From the NCBI RefSeq assembly GCF_902859825.1, contig NZ_CADIKB010000005.1:124001-188000 (forward strand): a stretch of DNA of 64,000 bases. The letters run 5' to 3'. This document shows, piece by piece, positions 16,334-25,819 of the stretch. The position numbers and the translations under genes were made by a program. The DNA is from Paraburkholderia phenoliruptrix. Its GTDB lineage: Bacteria > Pseudomonadota > Gammaproteobacteria > Burkholderiales > Burkholderiaceae. The first letter of the stretch is position 1, and each line of letters starts with the position of its first letter. Under the pieces are notes generated by a model. The model did no database searches and was not told where the DNA came from. It saw nothing but the letters and a program-made list of their open reading frames with translations.

Positions 16334-17365
16334 ATGACCACTTCCGCCTCACTCATCGCCACGGACATCGATTTCGAGCGCGTCGGTTTTCAGACCGGCA
16401 CGCTGCGCTTGCCGTGGTCGCACGATCGTTCCGCCTACGGCCATATTCCGATTCCAGTAGCAATGCATCACGCAGGCGCCGGGACCGGGCCCACCGTCCT
16501 CCTGACGGGCGGCAACCACGGCGACGAATACGAAGGCCCCGTCGCGCTGATGAAACTGCTGCAGCGGCTGCCTTCGCTGACGATACGGGGCCGCCTGATT
16601 GTGATTCCGGGTCTTAACTTTCCGGCGTTCATCAACGGTTCGCGCACGTCGCCGATCGATCGCGGCAATCTGAACCGCCTGTTTCCCGGCGCACGCAACG
16701 GCCAGCCGACGGAGATGATTGCGCACTATGTGGAAACCGAACTGCTGCCGCGCGCCGATGTCGTGATCGACCTTCACGCGGGCGGCGCTTCGTTCGATCA
16801 TCTGCCGACGCTGCTCGCCTCGCCGCCGGATCAAGGAGAAGAACGCGGAGCACGACGGGCGCTCTACATGGACCTGGTTCGCGAGTTCGGCGCGCCGAAC
16901 ACCATGATCATGGATCTGCTCGGCGAGGACCGGACCTTCGCCGCGGCAGCCGAGCGCCACGGCAAGCTTTTTCTGTGCGGAGAGTTCGGCGGCCATGCGG
17001 GCTGCGATGCCGCCAACCTCGCGATCGTCGAGGCCGGCTTGCAGCGGGTGCTGCACCGGCTCGGCATGACGCCCGACGGGCACACGGCCCCTCGCGCGCA
17101 GCGCACTCGTTTTCTGCGCGTAGAAGGCGCGCACCACTATGTGTACTCGCCGCACGCCGGCGTGTTCGAGCCCGCGTTCGCATTAGGCGACGAGGTGCGC
17201 GCCGGCCAGTTGGCCGGGCGCCTCTTCGATCCGCATCGTCCGTGGCAGCCGCCGCAGGAGATCGCATTTCGCGGCGACGGCACGGTCATGTGCATGCGCA
17301 CATTTGCCCGCGTGGAGCCGGGCGACTGCATTGCGCTGCTGGCTTCGCCAGCGAATATCGATTGA
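16334..17365 (+). CDS. M14-family zinc deacylase (succinylglutamate desuccinylase/aspartoacylase; DoeB-like)
   Basis: A 343-residue metallo-hydrolase. The zinc motif GGNHGDEYEGP supplies His and Glu, and DLHAGG supplies the second His. NLNRLFPG and RTSPIDRGN match the AspA/AstE family and especially DoeB, which removes the acetyl group from N-acetyl-diaminobutyrate in ectoine breakdown. A C-terminal barrel-like region binds other small molecules in relatives. No other ectoine-degradation genes are nearby, so the substrate is probably another N-acyl amino acid. The ribosome site before ATG 16334 is weak; an earlier in-frame ATG exists at 16238. Confidence 0.8.
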   Translation: MTTSASLIATDIDFERVGFQTGTLRLPWSHDRSAYGHIPIPVAMHHAGAGTGPTVLLTGGNHGDEYEGPVALMKLLQRLPSLTIRGRLIVIPGLNFPAFINGSRTSPIDRGNLNRLFPGARNGQPTEMIAHYVETELLPRADVVIDLHAGGASFDHLPTLLASPPDQGEERGARRALYMDLVREFGAPNTMIMDLLGEDRTFAAAAERHGKLFLCGEFGGHAGCDAANLAIVEAGLQRVLHRLGMTPDGHTAPRAQRTRFLRVEGAHHYVYSPHAGVFEPAFALGDEVRAGQLAGRLFDPHRPWQPPQEIAFRGDGTVMCMRTFARVEPGDCIALLASPANID

Positions 17366-17434
17366 GCTGTGCCGCGAGGCAGCCGCGCAGCGAAGCGGAA
17401 TCTGAACACCCATTAAAGGATACGGAGACGAAAG

Positions 17435-18811
17435 ATGAGCGCCCAAACCTGTTCGGCGCAGCCGGCCGATGACATAGCTGGAAGTACGTTCAGCGAGAAT
17501 GCCGGCTATTCCGTCTACATCGTGCTGCTGTTTTTTATCTGCTTTGCGTTCTCGTATCTCGACCGGCAGGTCGTCAGCATTCTCGTGCCGCCCATCAAGC
17601 AGTCGCTCGGGCTCACCGATACGCAAATCGGCCTGCTGCAAGGCTTCTCGTTCACGATGTGCTATGCGACAGCAGGCGTGTTCGTGGCACGGCTCGTCGA
17701 TCGCGCGAATCGCGTGAAGTTGATCGCCGCCTGCATCGCGATCTGGGCAATCTCCACCACGGCCTGCGGGTTCGCCAGCAACTTTTCCGAGCTGCTGCTC
17801 GCGCGTGCCGGCACGGCCATCGCGGAAGCCGCATTGAGTCCCGCCGCCTTGTCGATTTTCAGCGATCTCTTCGCGCCGCGCCGCGTTGCGCGCGCAAGCA
17901 GCGCCTTTATGCTCGGCCCCTATGTGGGCGGTGGCCTGGCCTTGTTCGGCGGCGGCATGCTGCTGTCGGCGACGGCGACGGCGACGGCGGCGGCGGGCGG
18001 CAGTCATGCCTGGCTGGCCGCGCATGGTATCGCGCCATGGCAAGCAGTGTTCATCGCCGTGGGTCTGCCCGGTCTGGCGTTGGCCGCGCTCGTTGCGCTC
18101 ACGGTGCGCGAGCCGGCGCGGCGCGAAATCGCGGCGCATGCAGGACACGCGCAGGACGCCATGCCGTCGTTCAAGGACGTGTTGCTGGCGTTGTTCGTGC
18201 ATAACCGCTTCTGTCTCGCGTATTTTGGCGCCTACGTGGCGCTCATTACGCTCTTCTATTCGCACTCCGCATGGTTTCCCACGCTGCTGATGCGCCGCTT
18301 CCAGCTCGCTCCGGGCGTGGTCGGCCAGATGGCGGCGCCCGCGTACATGATCGGCGGCATGCTGGGGGTCGCATGTGCGGGCATGCTGGCGACACGCGTC
18401 ACGGACGAAACCGCGCTGCGCCGCGTGCTGGGCTTTTCGGCGGCCGCTGTTGCACTATTGGTGCCGGCGGCCATTGCTATGCCGCTGGTGGGCGACGGCA
18501 CGGTGGCGGTGCTGCTCTACGGCGCGAGCGCATTCACGGCCAGCATCGCCATGGGACTCGCACCCGTGCCGCTGCAGATCGCCATGCCGAACCGCATGCG
18601 CGGCCGGTCGCTGGCGCTGCTCGTCTTCATGACCAATGCGATCAGCGGCGGTGTCGGTCCGCTGTCTGTCGGCTATCTGAATGAGCGTTTGGGGCACACT
18701 GGCGAAAGCTTGGGACTGGCACTTGCGCTCGTCGGCGGCATCTCCGCGCTCGTGAGCGCGATGCTCTATACCGTAGCCACGCGGCGAGTGCCGGTTGCCG
18801 ACGCTCAATGA
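17435..18811 (+). CDS. MFS transporter
   Basis: A 458-residue, 12-helix major facilitator protein with the DRQVVSILVPPIK segment after helix 1, common in organic-acid and spinster-like MFS carriers, and a central loop from about residue 225. A ribosome site (GGAGACG) precedes the ATG. It sits between the M14 deacylase and the metallo-hydrolase, so it probably imports the N-acyl or lactone-type compound those enzymes attack. A low-complexity Ala/Thr stretch (ATATATAAAGG) lies near residue 180. Confidence 0.88.
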   Translation: MSAQTCSAQPADDIAGSTFSENAGYSVYIVLLFFICFAFSYLDRQVVSILVPPIKQSLGLTDTQIGLLQGFSFTMCYATAGVFVARLVDRANRVKLIAACIAIWAISTTACGFASNFSELLLARAGTAIAEAALSPAALSIFSDLFAPRRVARASSAFMLGPYVGGGLALFGGGMLLSATATATAAAGGSHAWLAAHGIAPWQAVFIAVGLPGLALAALVALTVREPARREIAAHAGHAQDAMPSFKDVLLALFVHNRFCLAYFGAYVALITLFYSHSAWFPTLLMRRFQLAPGVVGQMAAPAYMIGGMLGVACAGMLATRVTDETALRRVLGFSAAAVALLVPAAIAMPLVGDGTVAVLLYGASAFTASIAMGLAPVPLQIAMPNRMRGRSLALLVFMTNAISGGVGPLSVGYLNERLGHTGESLGLALALVGGISALVSAMLYTVATRRVPVADAQ

Positions 18812-18827
18812 CTCCTGGAGAACCATC

Positions 18828-19721
18828 ATGCCGGCGAAATCCACTGCACCCGTCTATCGTGTCGGCGCGGCGACCGTCACCCGCGTCGACGAAACCGGCT
18901 TCGCGCTCGCGCCTGAGCGGCTCTTCCCCGCGTGGGATGAAAACGGGGTTCGCGCGCTCGAAGAACGCTTCGGCACCGCGAGCCTCGATCTGACGAACCG
19001 GCGCATACCGTTGCGCACGCATCTATGGGTAGTGCAGATCGATGCGCACACCATCGTCGTGGATACGGGCATCGGCAACCGCAAGTCCCGGCCGTTCAGC
19101 GAACTGTTCCATCAGCTCGACAATCCCGTGCTGGAGCGTTTTGCCGCGGCCGGCTTTCGACCGGAACAGGTCGACTACGTGCTGCTCACGCACCTGCACG
19201 TCGATCACGTCGGTTGGAACACGCATTGGCAGGACGGTCGCTGGGTGCCGGTCTTCCCGAACGCGACCTACGTATTCGGTCAGCGTGAGCGCGACTTTTT
19301 TGCCATGCCGCAAGGCGAGCCGCGGCGCATGGTGTTCGAAGACAGCGTGCTGCCCGTCATTGAAGCGGGGCAGGGCCGTGCGGTGAGCGATGCAGGCGAG
19401 CAGATTCTCGACGGCATTCGATTCCTGCCGACGTTTGGGCACAGTGTGGGGCACATGGCCGTCGAGATTCGCTCACGCGGCGAAACGGCGCTCTTCTCCG
19501 GCGACGTGATGCACAGCCCACTGCAGGTGCATCGGCCGGACTGGAGCTCGGTGTTCTGCGCCGATGCCGCGCAGGCTCGCGAATCGCGGCTTTGGCTGCT
19601 CGATCGCGCGGCACAAACCGACGCGACCGTTTTCGCGGCGCATTTTCCCGAGACGTCCGCGGGCAAGGTGGGGCGCTCGGGCAGCGGATTCGAGTGGCGT
19701 TACGTGTGCCCGCCCACGTGA
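18828..19721 (+). CDS. Metallo-beta-lactamase-fold hydrolase
   Basis: A 297-residue hydrolase with the zinc motif THLHVDHVG (HxHxDH), followed by GHSVGHM and GDVMHSP, which supply the later His and Asp ligands. The overall pattern is that of lactonase/AttM-like members that open lactone rings, but many such proteins cleave other esters. It begins 17 bases after the MFS stop with a ribosome site (CTGGAG), so it belongs to the same operon. Together with the M14 enzyme it suggests two-step hydrolysis of an imported acylated compound. Confidence 0.85.
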   Translation: MPAKSTAPVYRVGAATVTRVDETGFALAPERLFPAWDENGVRALEERFGTASLDLTNRRIPLRTHLWVVQIDAHTIVVDTGIGNRKSRPFSELFHQLDNPVLERFAAAGFRPEQVDYVLLTHLHVDHVGWNTHWQDGRWVPVFPNATYVFGQRERDFFAMPQGEPRRMVFEDSVLPVIEAGQGRAVSDAGEQILDGIRFLPTFGHSVGHMAVEIRSRGETALFSGDVMHSPLQVHRPDWSSVFCADAAQARESRLWLLDRAAQTDATVFAAHFPETSAGKVGRSGSGFEWRYVCPPT

Positions 19722-19737
19722 TGCGCGCAGCGGCCTT

Positions 19738-20895
19738 TCACGATGCTGCGGCTTGCGCTGCGGGTGCCAGTCCATGGCGCGCCAGGGTTTCACGCAGGCG
19801 CGTCTGATGAGGCGCGACCGCGAGCGAATCGGCCAACGCGATCAACGGGACGATTCGCCGTCGCACTTTTTCCACGTGGTTTTGGGCGATATCGGCGATG
19901 CGGTGATCGAGATAAGGGTTCAGCAACCGTTCGCGCACGCTCGCGAGGTACTGCTCGGCACGCTCGCCCAGACCCATCGCAGTGAAGACGGGCAACACCT
20001 CCTGCTCCCACACCGCCTCGATGCCCGCGCGCAGCGCGGCGTCGTTCATCGCGTCGAACACCGTCTCCTCGGCGTTTCGGCGCTGTGCGAGCCATTGGTC
20101 GGCGAGCCATGTGTGTCCGAGGTTCAGAAAGAACAGCTTGAGTTGCTCATAGCTGCGCAGGTCGTCGGTCACGACGATGTCGTTGTGCGTACACGGCAGC
20201 TCCATGCCGGGATGCCGCTCGATCGCCCACAGCGCATACGGTTCGGCGACGGCGCCCACCGGCTCGATCGGTTCCGAAACGATCCGGTCGACGAGCGAGT
20301 TGACCCACACACACTGCTGCGACAGATAGGCGATGAATGGCGCGGGCTGCGCCCACCGTTGCGCGAGGCCGATGACCAGATCGCGCAGCGTGTCGCCGTT
20401 GCTCGCGACGAGCTCGCAGGGAAAGATCGACACGCCTGCGCCGGGCCGCTCGCGCCACCGTGCATGAAGGAGCGCGAGCAGCTTGGCAGGATAGCTGTGC
20501 GGCGCCTCGTCATGAAGCGCGAGGACGGCGGGCGAGTCCCGCTCGTCGAGGCGATAGCCCGCATCGCCGGTATTCGATACGATCACGCGCACGTCGTGAA
20601 TGACCGCGTGCCGGATCGCGGCCCAGTCGCGCTTTGCGACCCAGGCGGCGCGCACCGCGCCGCATTGAACCACCGTGTCGACGACCGCGCCGTTTTCCCT
20701 GCCGCGGATTCTCACCGGATAGCTGCCCGCCTGCGCGAGCGCGGCGATGCGCGCCTCGCTGGCCGGGTTGCCGGTTGTCTGCACGACACTGATGCCGCCG
20801 ATTGCTTCGCCGCGCTCGAGCGCCTGCGCAACGAACAGTGCGACATGGGCCTGCAAAAACCGGCTGGTGCCGAATTGAAGAATGGGTTCACTCAT
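19738..20895 (-). CDS. Mannitol dehydrogenase/tagaturonate reductase (UxaB) family oxidoreductase
   Basis: A 385-residue NAD-dependent long-chain polyol dehydrogenase. The N-terminal Rossmann segment starts ILQFGTSRFLQAHVALFV. VIVSNTGDAGY, FPCELVASNGD and VDRIV follow in the order seen in UxaB, which reduces tagaturonate to altronate. The ATG at 20895 has a GGAA ribosome site; a TTG at 20910 is the alternative. It lies 24 bases after the dehydrogenase gene, and both seem to serve one pathway fed by the ABC importer downstream. Confidence 0.82.
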   Translation of the reverse strand: MSEPILQFGTSRFLQAHVALFVAQALERGEAIGGISVVQTTGNPASEARIAALAQAGSYPVRIRGRENGAVVDTVVQCGAVRAAWVAKRDWAAIRHAVIHDVRVIVSNTGDAGYRLDERDSPAVLALHDEAPHSYPAKLLALLHARWRERPGAGVSIFPCELVASNGDTLRDLVIGLAQRWAQPAPFIAYLSQQCVWVNSLVDRIVSEPIEPVGAVAEPYALWAIERHPGMELPCTHNDIVVTDDLRSYEQLKLFFLNLGHTWLADQWLAQRRNAEETVFDAMNDAALRAGIEAVWEQEVLPVFTAMGLGERAEQYLASVRERLLNPYLDHRIADIAQNHVEKVRRRIVPLIALADSLAVAPHQTRLRETLARHGLAPAAQAAAS

Positions 20896-20919
20896 CTCGA
20901 ACGATTCCAACAGGTCTGC

Positions 20920-21927
20920 TCAGCATTCCACCAGCGCCTTGACGACGGTCTGTCCCGGCTCCATCAGCTTCGGGAACTCCGTGGGCACGTCGGACAGGCG
21001 CATGCGGTGAGTGTTGAGCGCCTTGTCCGGAATACGCCCCGCGCGCATCGCGTCAAGCACCGTCTCGAAGTCTTCGGCGGTGGCGTTGCGGCTGCCGAGC
21101 AGCGTCGCTTCGCGCTTGTGAAACTCCGGATCGGAGAAGCTGATCTCGCCGGGTACGATTGAAATCAGCACGTATTTGCCGCCGTGCGCAATGAACTCGA
21201 AGCCGCGGTTCATTGCTTTGACGTTTCCCGTCGCGTCGAACACAACGTCGAAAAATTCGCCGTTGGTGATGGCCGACAGCTCGTCCACGTCATGCGGCCC
21301 GATCTGCACCGCGGCAACCGCAAGGTGCTCGCGGCTGAACGCGAGACGGTCGGCGCGCGTGTCGAGGCAGGTGACGTGTGCGCCGCGCAGGTTCGCGAAC
21401 AGCATCGCCGCCATGCCGATCGGCCCCGCGCCTACGACCAGCACGCGCTGCCCGGCCGACACGTCGGCACGGCGAACCGCGTGCGCGCCGATAGCGAGGA
21501 ACTCGAGCATCGCGGCCTGATCGAGCGTTACGCCATCGGCCTTGTGCACGAACTGCGCCGGGACCGACAGATATTCCGTCAGCGCGCCGTCGCGATGCAC
21601 GCCGAGCACCTTGATATTGACGCAGCAGTTGGTCTTACCCTGCCGGCACGCAATGCACGTTCCGCACGACAGATAGGGCATGACATAGACCGGGTCGCCG
21701 GCCGCGACATGCGCGTCGGGATCGGCTTCGGCGACGATGGCAGACAACTCGTGCCCCATGACGCGCGGATATTGCAGGTAGGGCTGGTTCCCCGAGTAGA
21801 TGTGCATGTCCGTGCCGCAGATACCGACGCGGCTGACCCGCAGCAGTACCTCGCCTTGCGCGCGGCGAGGCAGCTGGCGATCTTCGTGGCGCAGCACGCC
21901 GGGCGATTCGCAAATGACGCTAAGCAT
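20920..21927 (-). CDS. Zinc-dependent alcohol dehydrogenase, LgoD/sorbitol-dehydrogenase-like
   Basis: A 335-residue medium-chain dehydrogenase. Catalytic zinc ligands are GICGTD Cys and GHE His-Glu; structural zinc cysteines lie in CGTCIACRQGKTNCC; the cofactor motif is VVGAGPIGM. Members such as E. coli LgoD oxidise L-galactonate to tagaturonate, which a UxaB-type enzyme then reduces. The adjacent UxaB-like gene makes this pairing attractive, but substrate choice within the family is broad. Confidence 0.85.
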   Translation of the reverse strand: MLSVICESPGVLRHEDRQLPRRAQGEVLLRVSRVGICGTDMHIYSGNQPYLQYPRVMGHELSAIVAEADPDAHVAAGDPVYVMPYLSCGTCIACRQGKTNCCVNIKVLGVHRDGALTEYLSVPAQFVHKADGVTLDQAAMLEFLAIGAHAVRRADVSAGQRVLVVGAGPIGMAAMLFANLRGAHVTCLDTRADRLAFSREHLAVAAVQIGPHDVDELSAITNGEFFDVVFDATGNVKAMNRGFEFIAHGGKYVLISIVPGEISFSDPEFHKREATLLGSRNATAEDFETVLDAMRAGRIPDKALNTHRMRLSDVPTEFPKLMEPGQTVVKALVEC

Positions 21928-22005
21928 TCAGGGATCCTCTTTATTGAGCTTCTCGATCGGCGGGCGGCTCGTCAGACAGCCGCCGCGCCGAGGCGTTAAT
22001 CAGTA

Positions 22006-22953
22006 TCAGTAGAGAACATTCCTGGCTTCCGTTGAGTCGAGGTTCTTCTTCTCGACCATCATGACACCCGTGTCCACCTGCTTGGACACCGGCTTGTGCT
22101 CGATCACGCTGACGAGTGTCTGGATGCCCTTGTAGCCCATCTGGTAAGAGCTTTGCACGGCGATGGCCTGGATCGTGCCGTCGCGCACGAAGCCTTGCAG
22201 GTCCTGGTTGCCGTCGAAGCCGATGGCCACCACCTTGCCGCCTTTGCCTGACTGCTGGAGGGCGCGACCCATTCCGACCGCGGTGGGTTCGTTGGCGCCG
22301 AAAATGCCCTTCAGATCGGGGTTGGCCGACAGTACGTCGGTGGTCTGGTTGAGCGCGGTCGCCATTTGCGACTGCGAGTAGAACGGACCCACCAGTTGCA
22401 GCTTCGAATGCGCGGCAATGTACTTGCGGAAGCCGCCGACGCGGCCGATTTCAGAACCGGCGCCCGGCACGTACGACATGATCGCGACCTTGCCGGTCTG
22501 TCCGACGCGATCGATCATCGCCTGCGCGCAGAGTTCGCCGGCTTTCGCGTTGTCCGTCGACAGGAACGACTGGTAGTACTGCTTACCGGACTCGGACACC
22601 GCCGAGTCGATGAGCACGACCGGGATATGCGCTTCCCACGCTTTTTTCATGGCCGGCACGAGCGCGTCGGGGTCGGACGGCGCGAGGACGATGCCCGCGA
22701 CATGCCGGTTCACCGCATTCTCGACCATGTTCACTTCGTCTGCGATTGCAGATTCCGCGGCCGGGCCCTGAAAGGTCATCGTGTAGCCTTTCGCGTCGGC
22801 CATCGCGGCGGTGGCGCCTTTCTGGACGTTCTGCCAGTAATTCGAGTTCGCGGTCTTGACGATCACGGCAATTTCGCCGCCTGCCGCCTGCGCGTACGCG
22901 CTGAACATCGCACACATCGCTGCGGCCGCAGCCAGCATGGATAGTTTTTTCAT
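22006..22953 (-). CDS. Periplasmic sugar-binding protein of a ribose-type ABC importer
   Basis: A 315-residue protein with a Sec signal peptide (MKKLSMLAAAAAMCAMFSAY, cleavage near AQA-A). The body is a periplasmic-binding type 1 fold (AVIVKTANSNYWQNVQKGA, APSDPDALVPA, GFDGNQD) like RbsB. It delivers a sugar, polyol or sugar acid to the permease downstream. The ATG at 22953 has a strong ribosome site (AAGGAG), which decides the start against one five codons upstream. Confidence 0.9.
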   Translation of the reverse strand: MKKLSMLAAAAAMCAMFSAYAQAAGGEIAVIVKTANSNYWQNVQKGATAAMADAKGYTMTFQGPAAESAIADEVNMVENAVNRHVAGIVLAPSDPDALVPAMKKAWEAHIPVVLIDSAVSESGKQYYQSFLSTDNAKAGELCAQAMIDRVGQTGKVAIMSYVPGAGSEIGRVGGFRKYIAAHSKLQLVGPFYSQSQMATALNQTTDVLSANPDLKGIFGANEPTAVGMGRALQQSGKGGKVVAIGFDGNQDLQGFVRDGTIQAIAVQSSYQMGYKGIQTLVSVIEHKPVSKQVDTGVMMVEKKNLDSTEARNVLY

Positions 22954-22992
22954 GTCTCGCTCCTTCATTGTGGTTGGGACTTCGTCTTCTGA

Positions 22993-24024
22993 TTACAACT
23001 TCCGGTTCCGGAGTTGATCGATCCACACGGTGCCGAGAATGACGACGCCGATGATGATCTGCTGGATAAAGCTCGATACGCCGTTCATGTTCAGGCCGTT
23101 GCGCAGCACGCCGATCACGAATGCGCCGATGGCCGTGCCCGAGATCGTGCCGACGCCGCCCATCAGCGAGGTGCCGCCGATGACCGCACTGGCGATGGCG
23201 TCGAGCTCGTACATCACGCCCTCGTTCGGCTGCGCGGTGACGAGGCGCGACATCAGCACGCAGCCGGTGGCACCCGCAAGCAGACCGGACAGGACGTAGG
23301 TGAAGAGCTTGACGCCCGGCACATTGACGCCCGAGAGCCGCGCGGCTTCCGCATTCGATCCGACCGCGTAGATGTGGCGGCCAAGCGAGGTTCGAGAGAG
23401 CAGCACGGAGACCGCGGCGAACAGCACCACCATGATCACGACAGGGTAAGGAATCCCAGGGAATACCGTGTCCGGAAAACCGTCCGGGCCGATATGTGAG
23501 ATTCTGAAGAGCGCGCCGTTGCCGAGTTCGCCGAAGGCGTCGCCGAGACCGGAGACGGGCCGTGCGCCGGTGATCTGCAGCGCAAGACCGCGGGCGACCA
23601 GCATCATGCCCAGGGTGGCGATGAACGGCGGCAAACCCATGCGCGTCACGCAGATGCCGTTGACCCATCCGCATGCGGCGCCGACCAGCATGCCGCCGAG
23701 CATCGCGAGCGGCACGGGCACGCCGGCCTTGGTGAGCAGCGCGGCCGCGACGCCCGAGAGCGCCAGCACCGAACCGACGGAAAGGTCGATGCCGCCCGTG
23801 ATGATGACGCACGTCGCGGCCACGCCGAGATACGCGATGGAGGTGACCTGAAGCGCGACTGTCATCAGATTGCCGACCGAGAAGAACGCGGCGCTCGTCA
23901 GCGAAAAGGCGGCGATCAGCACGACGAGGCTGCCGAGCGCGGCGAATTTCTGAATCAGGTCGCGGCGCCGCTGCCGTGCCTGTTTGTCGACGGCTTGCGT
24001 GCGGCCGGATGCGATTTCAAGCAT
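22993..24024 (-). CDS. Permease of a ribose-type ABC importer
   Basis: A 343-residue RbsC-family inner-membrane protein with about ten helices and the family segment GGIDLSVGSVLALSG. Its start overlaps the end of the ATPase gene by eight bases, and the binding-protein gene follows 39 bases later, a standard ATPase-permease-binding protein order. Confidence 0.92.
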   Translation of the reverse strand: MLEIASGRTQAVDKQARQRRRDLIQKFAALGSLVVLIAAFSLTSAAFFSVGNLMTVALQVTSIAYLGVAATCVIITGGIDLSVGSVLALSGVAAALLTKAGVPVPLAMLGGMLVGAACGWVNGICVTRMGLPPFIATLGMMLVARGLALQITGARPVSGLGDAFGELGNGALFRISHIGPDGFPDTVFPGIPYPVVIMVVLFAAVSVLLSRTSLGRHIYAVGSNAEAARLSGVNVPGVKLFTYVLSGLLAGATGCVLMSRLVTAQPNEGVMYELDAIASAVIGGTSLMGGVGTISGTAIGAFVIGVLRNGLNMNGVSSFIQQIIIGVVILGTVWIDQLRNRKL

Positions 24025-25564
24025 GACTTCTCCCTGATGCGTGGTGCAGGATTTCCTCCTGACTGGTCTTGCCGGTTTCGAGGACCGCGGTGATGCGCCC
24101 CTCGTGAAAGACGGCGATACGATCGGTCATGCCGAGCAGCTCCGGCAGTTCGGAGCTGATCAGCACCACGCCGACACCATCGGCGGCGAGGCGGTCCATC
24201 AGCCCGTAGATCGCGTATTTGGCGCCGACGTCGATGCCGCGCGTCGGCTCGTCGAAAAACAGAATGCGCGAGCCGCGGTACAACCATTTGCTGATGACGA
24301 TCTTCTGCTGATTTCCGCCTGACAGATTCCGCGCGATCTGCCGGACCGTCGGCGTGCGGATGCCGAGTTCGCGCACGTAGCGCTCGGCGATGGCCGTCTC
24401 TTCGGAAAAGCGCAGAAAGCCGCGCGAAGCGATGGCGCGGACGTTGGCGAGCGTGATGTTGGCCGATACGGGCATCGAAAGGGCGAGGCCGTCTTTCTTG
24501 CGGTCTTCGGACAGATAGGCAATGCCGTGGCGAATGGCTTCGCGCGGCGAGCCGATATGAACGGGCGTGTCGCCGAGCAGGATCGAGCCGGAGTCGGGCC
24601 GCTCCGCGCCGAAGATCGCGCGGGCGACTTCGGTGCGTCCCGCGCCCATCAAACCCGCGAAGCCGAGAATCTCGCCCTTGCGCAGGTCGAACGAAACGGG
24701 GCCGAAGCTGCCGGATCGTTGCAGGTCGCGCACGCGCAGCAGCACGTGATCCGTGGGCACGGACGCGCGCGGCGGGTACGCATCGTCGAGAGAACGGCCC
24801 ACCATTCGCGCGACGATTTCGTTGATCGTGGTGGCGGCGAAATCGCTGGTTGCGATATGGCGGCCGTCGCGCAGCACGGTCACGCGGTCCACGATTTCGG
24901 CCATCTCGTCGAGCCGGTGAGAAATGTAAAGAATCGCCACGCCGTCGGCGCGTAGTTCGCGGATGATACGAAATAGCTGGACCGTTTCCGATTCGGTCAG
25001 CGACGACGTGGGTTCATCCATGATCAGTACGCGCGCGTCGAGCGAGAGCGCTTTGGCAATCTCGACCATCTGCTGCTGCGCAATGGAGAGCGCGCCGACC
25101 AGCGTGGTGGGCGCCACATTGAGCCCGATGCGTTGCAGACAGCGCTCGGCGTTGGCGTTCAGCGTGCGGTAGTCGACGAACGGGCCGCGCCTGGGTTCGC
25201 GCGCAAGGTAGATGTTCTCCGCGACCGACAGGTGCGGCACGAGGTTCAGCTCCTGGTGAATGATCGCGATGCCGGCGGCCTGCGCTTCCGAAGTCGAGGA
25301 GAACTGCACCGGCGCGCCGTCGTAGGACATGACGCCGTCGTCCGCGCGGTATTGGCCGCTGATGATTTTCATCAGCGTCGATTTGCCGGCGCCATTTTCT
25401 CCGCAGACGGCGTGGACTTCGCCCGAGCGCAGGTCGAGGTCGATGCCGTCGAGCGCGACGACTCCGGGGAAGCGCTTGCCCACGCCCTTGAGCTGCAGGA
25501 TTTCCCGGGCCGCAGGTCGCTCACGCGCAAGGCCCGCCGCCGGCTGCATGCCGCTGTCTGTCAC
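24017..25564 (-). CDS. Dual ATPase of a ribose-type ABC importer
   Basis: A 515-residue RbsA-type protein with two ABC cassettes. The first has Walker A GENGAGKSTLMK, signature LSIAQQQ and Walker B LIMDEPTS. The second has a degenerate Walker A region (GLMGAGRTEV), signature LSGGNQQK and Walker B LFFDEPTRGIDVG. I place the start at GTG 25564 because TTGGAG lies six bases before it; upstream frames enter the operator region. It is the first gene of the transport-catabolism operon, divergent from the GntR regulator. Confidence 0.9.
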   Translation of the reverse strand: MTDSGMQPAAGLARERPAAREILQLKGVGKRFPGVVALDGIDLDLRSGEVHAVCGENGAGKSTLMKIISGQYRADDGVMSYDGAPVQFSSTSEAQAAGIAIIHQELNLVPHLSVAENIYLAREPRRGPFVDYRTLNANAERCLQRIGLNVAPTTLVGALSIAQQQMVEIAKALSLDARVLIMDEPTSSLTESETVQLFRIIRELRADGVAILYISHRLDEMAEIVDRVTVLRDGRHIATSDFAATTINEIVARMVGRSLDDAYPPRASVPTDHVLLRVRDLQRSGSFGPVSFDLRKGEILGFAGLMGAGRTEVARAIFGAERPDSGSILLGDTPVHIGSPREAIRHGIAYLSEDRKKDGLALSMPVSANITLANVRAIASRGFLRFSEETAIAERYVRELGIRTPTVRQIARNLSGGNQQKIVISKWLYRGSRILFFDEPTRGIDVGAKYAIYGLMDRLAADGVGVVLISSELPELLGMTDRIAVFHEGRITAVLETGKTSQEEILHHASGRSHA

Positions 25565-25623
25565 TCGCGTCTCCAATGTGTTTGGGACTGTGTCATTTGC
25601 CGCGTCCGCGAGGCGTCGCGAAC

Positions 25624-25707
25624 TGGCCAGTCCAATTTTGAAAACATTAGAGCGCACATTGGCGTGGTTGGTCAAGCCAGTCATAAAAAATATAACTGAT
25701 CAATCCA
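25624..25707. promoter_or_regulatory. Three repeated TGG-N5-CCA boxes (candidate GntR operators)
   Basis: TGGCCAGTCCA (25624-25634), TGGTCAAGCCA (25669-25679) and TGATCAATCCA (25697-25707) share the form TGR-N5-CCA with mostly conserved cores. They lie in the divergent promoter region between the ABC ATPase and the FadR-type regulator, an AT-rich stretch that should contain both promoters. FadR-subfamily regulators such as UxuR bind TGGT/ACCA dyads, so these are probably the operators of the adjacent regulator. Confidence 0.6.
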
Positions 25708-25819
25708 GTGTGGGCTTCCTTGGCGCGAGGAGCGCCCCGTCAAGCCCAGCCCGCGGGCCACCATGCTAGACTTCGATGCGGTCCGCCTTGATGGATCGCC
25801 GACAGGACAACCTCGCACA

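Noticed and set aside
16334-17365. Assigning the M14 enzyme as ectoine catabolism DoeB
   Set aside because: Motifs agree, but no doeA or other ectoine-degradation gene is adjacent, so only the family is called.
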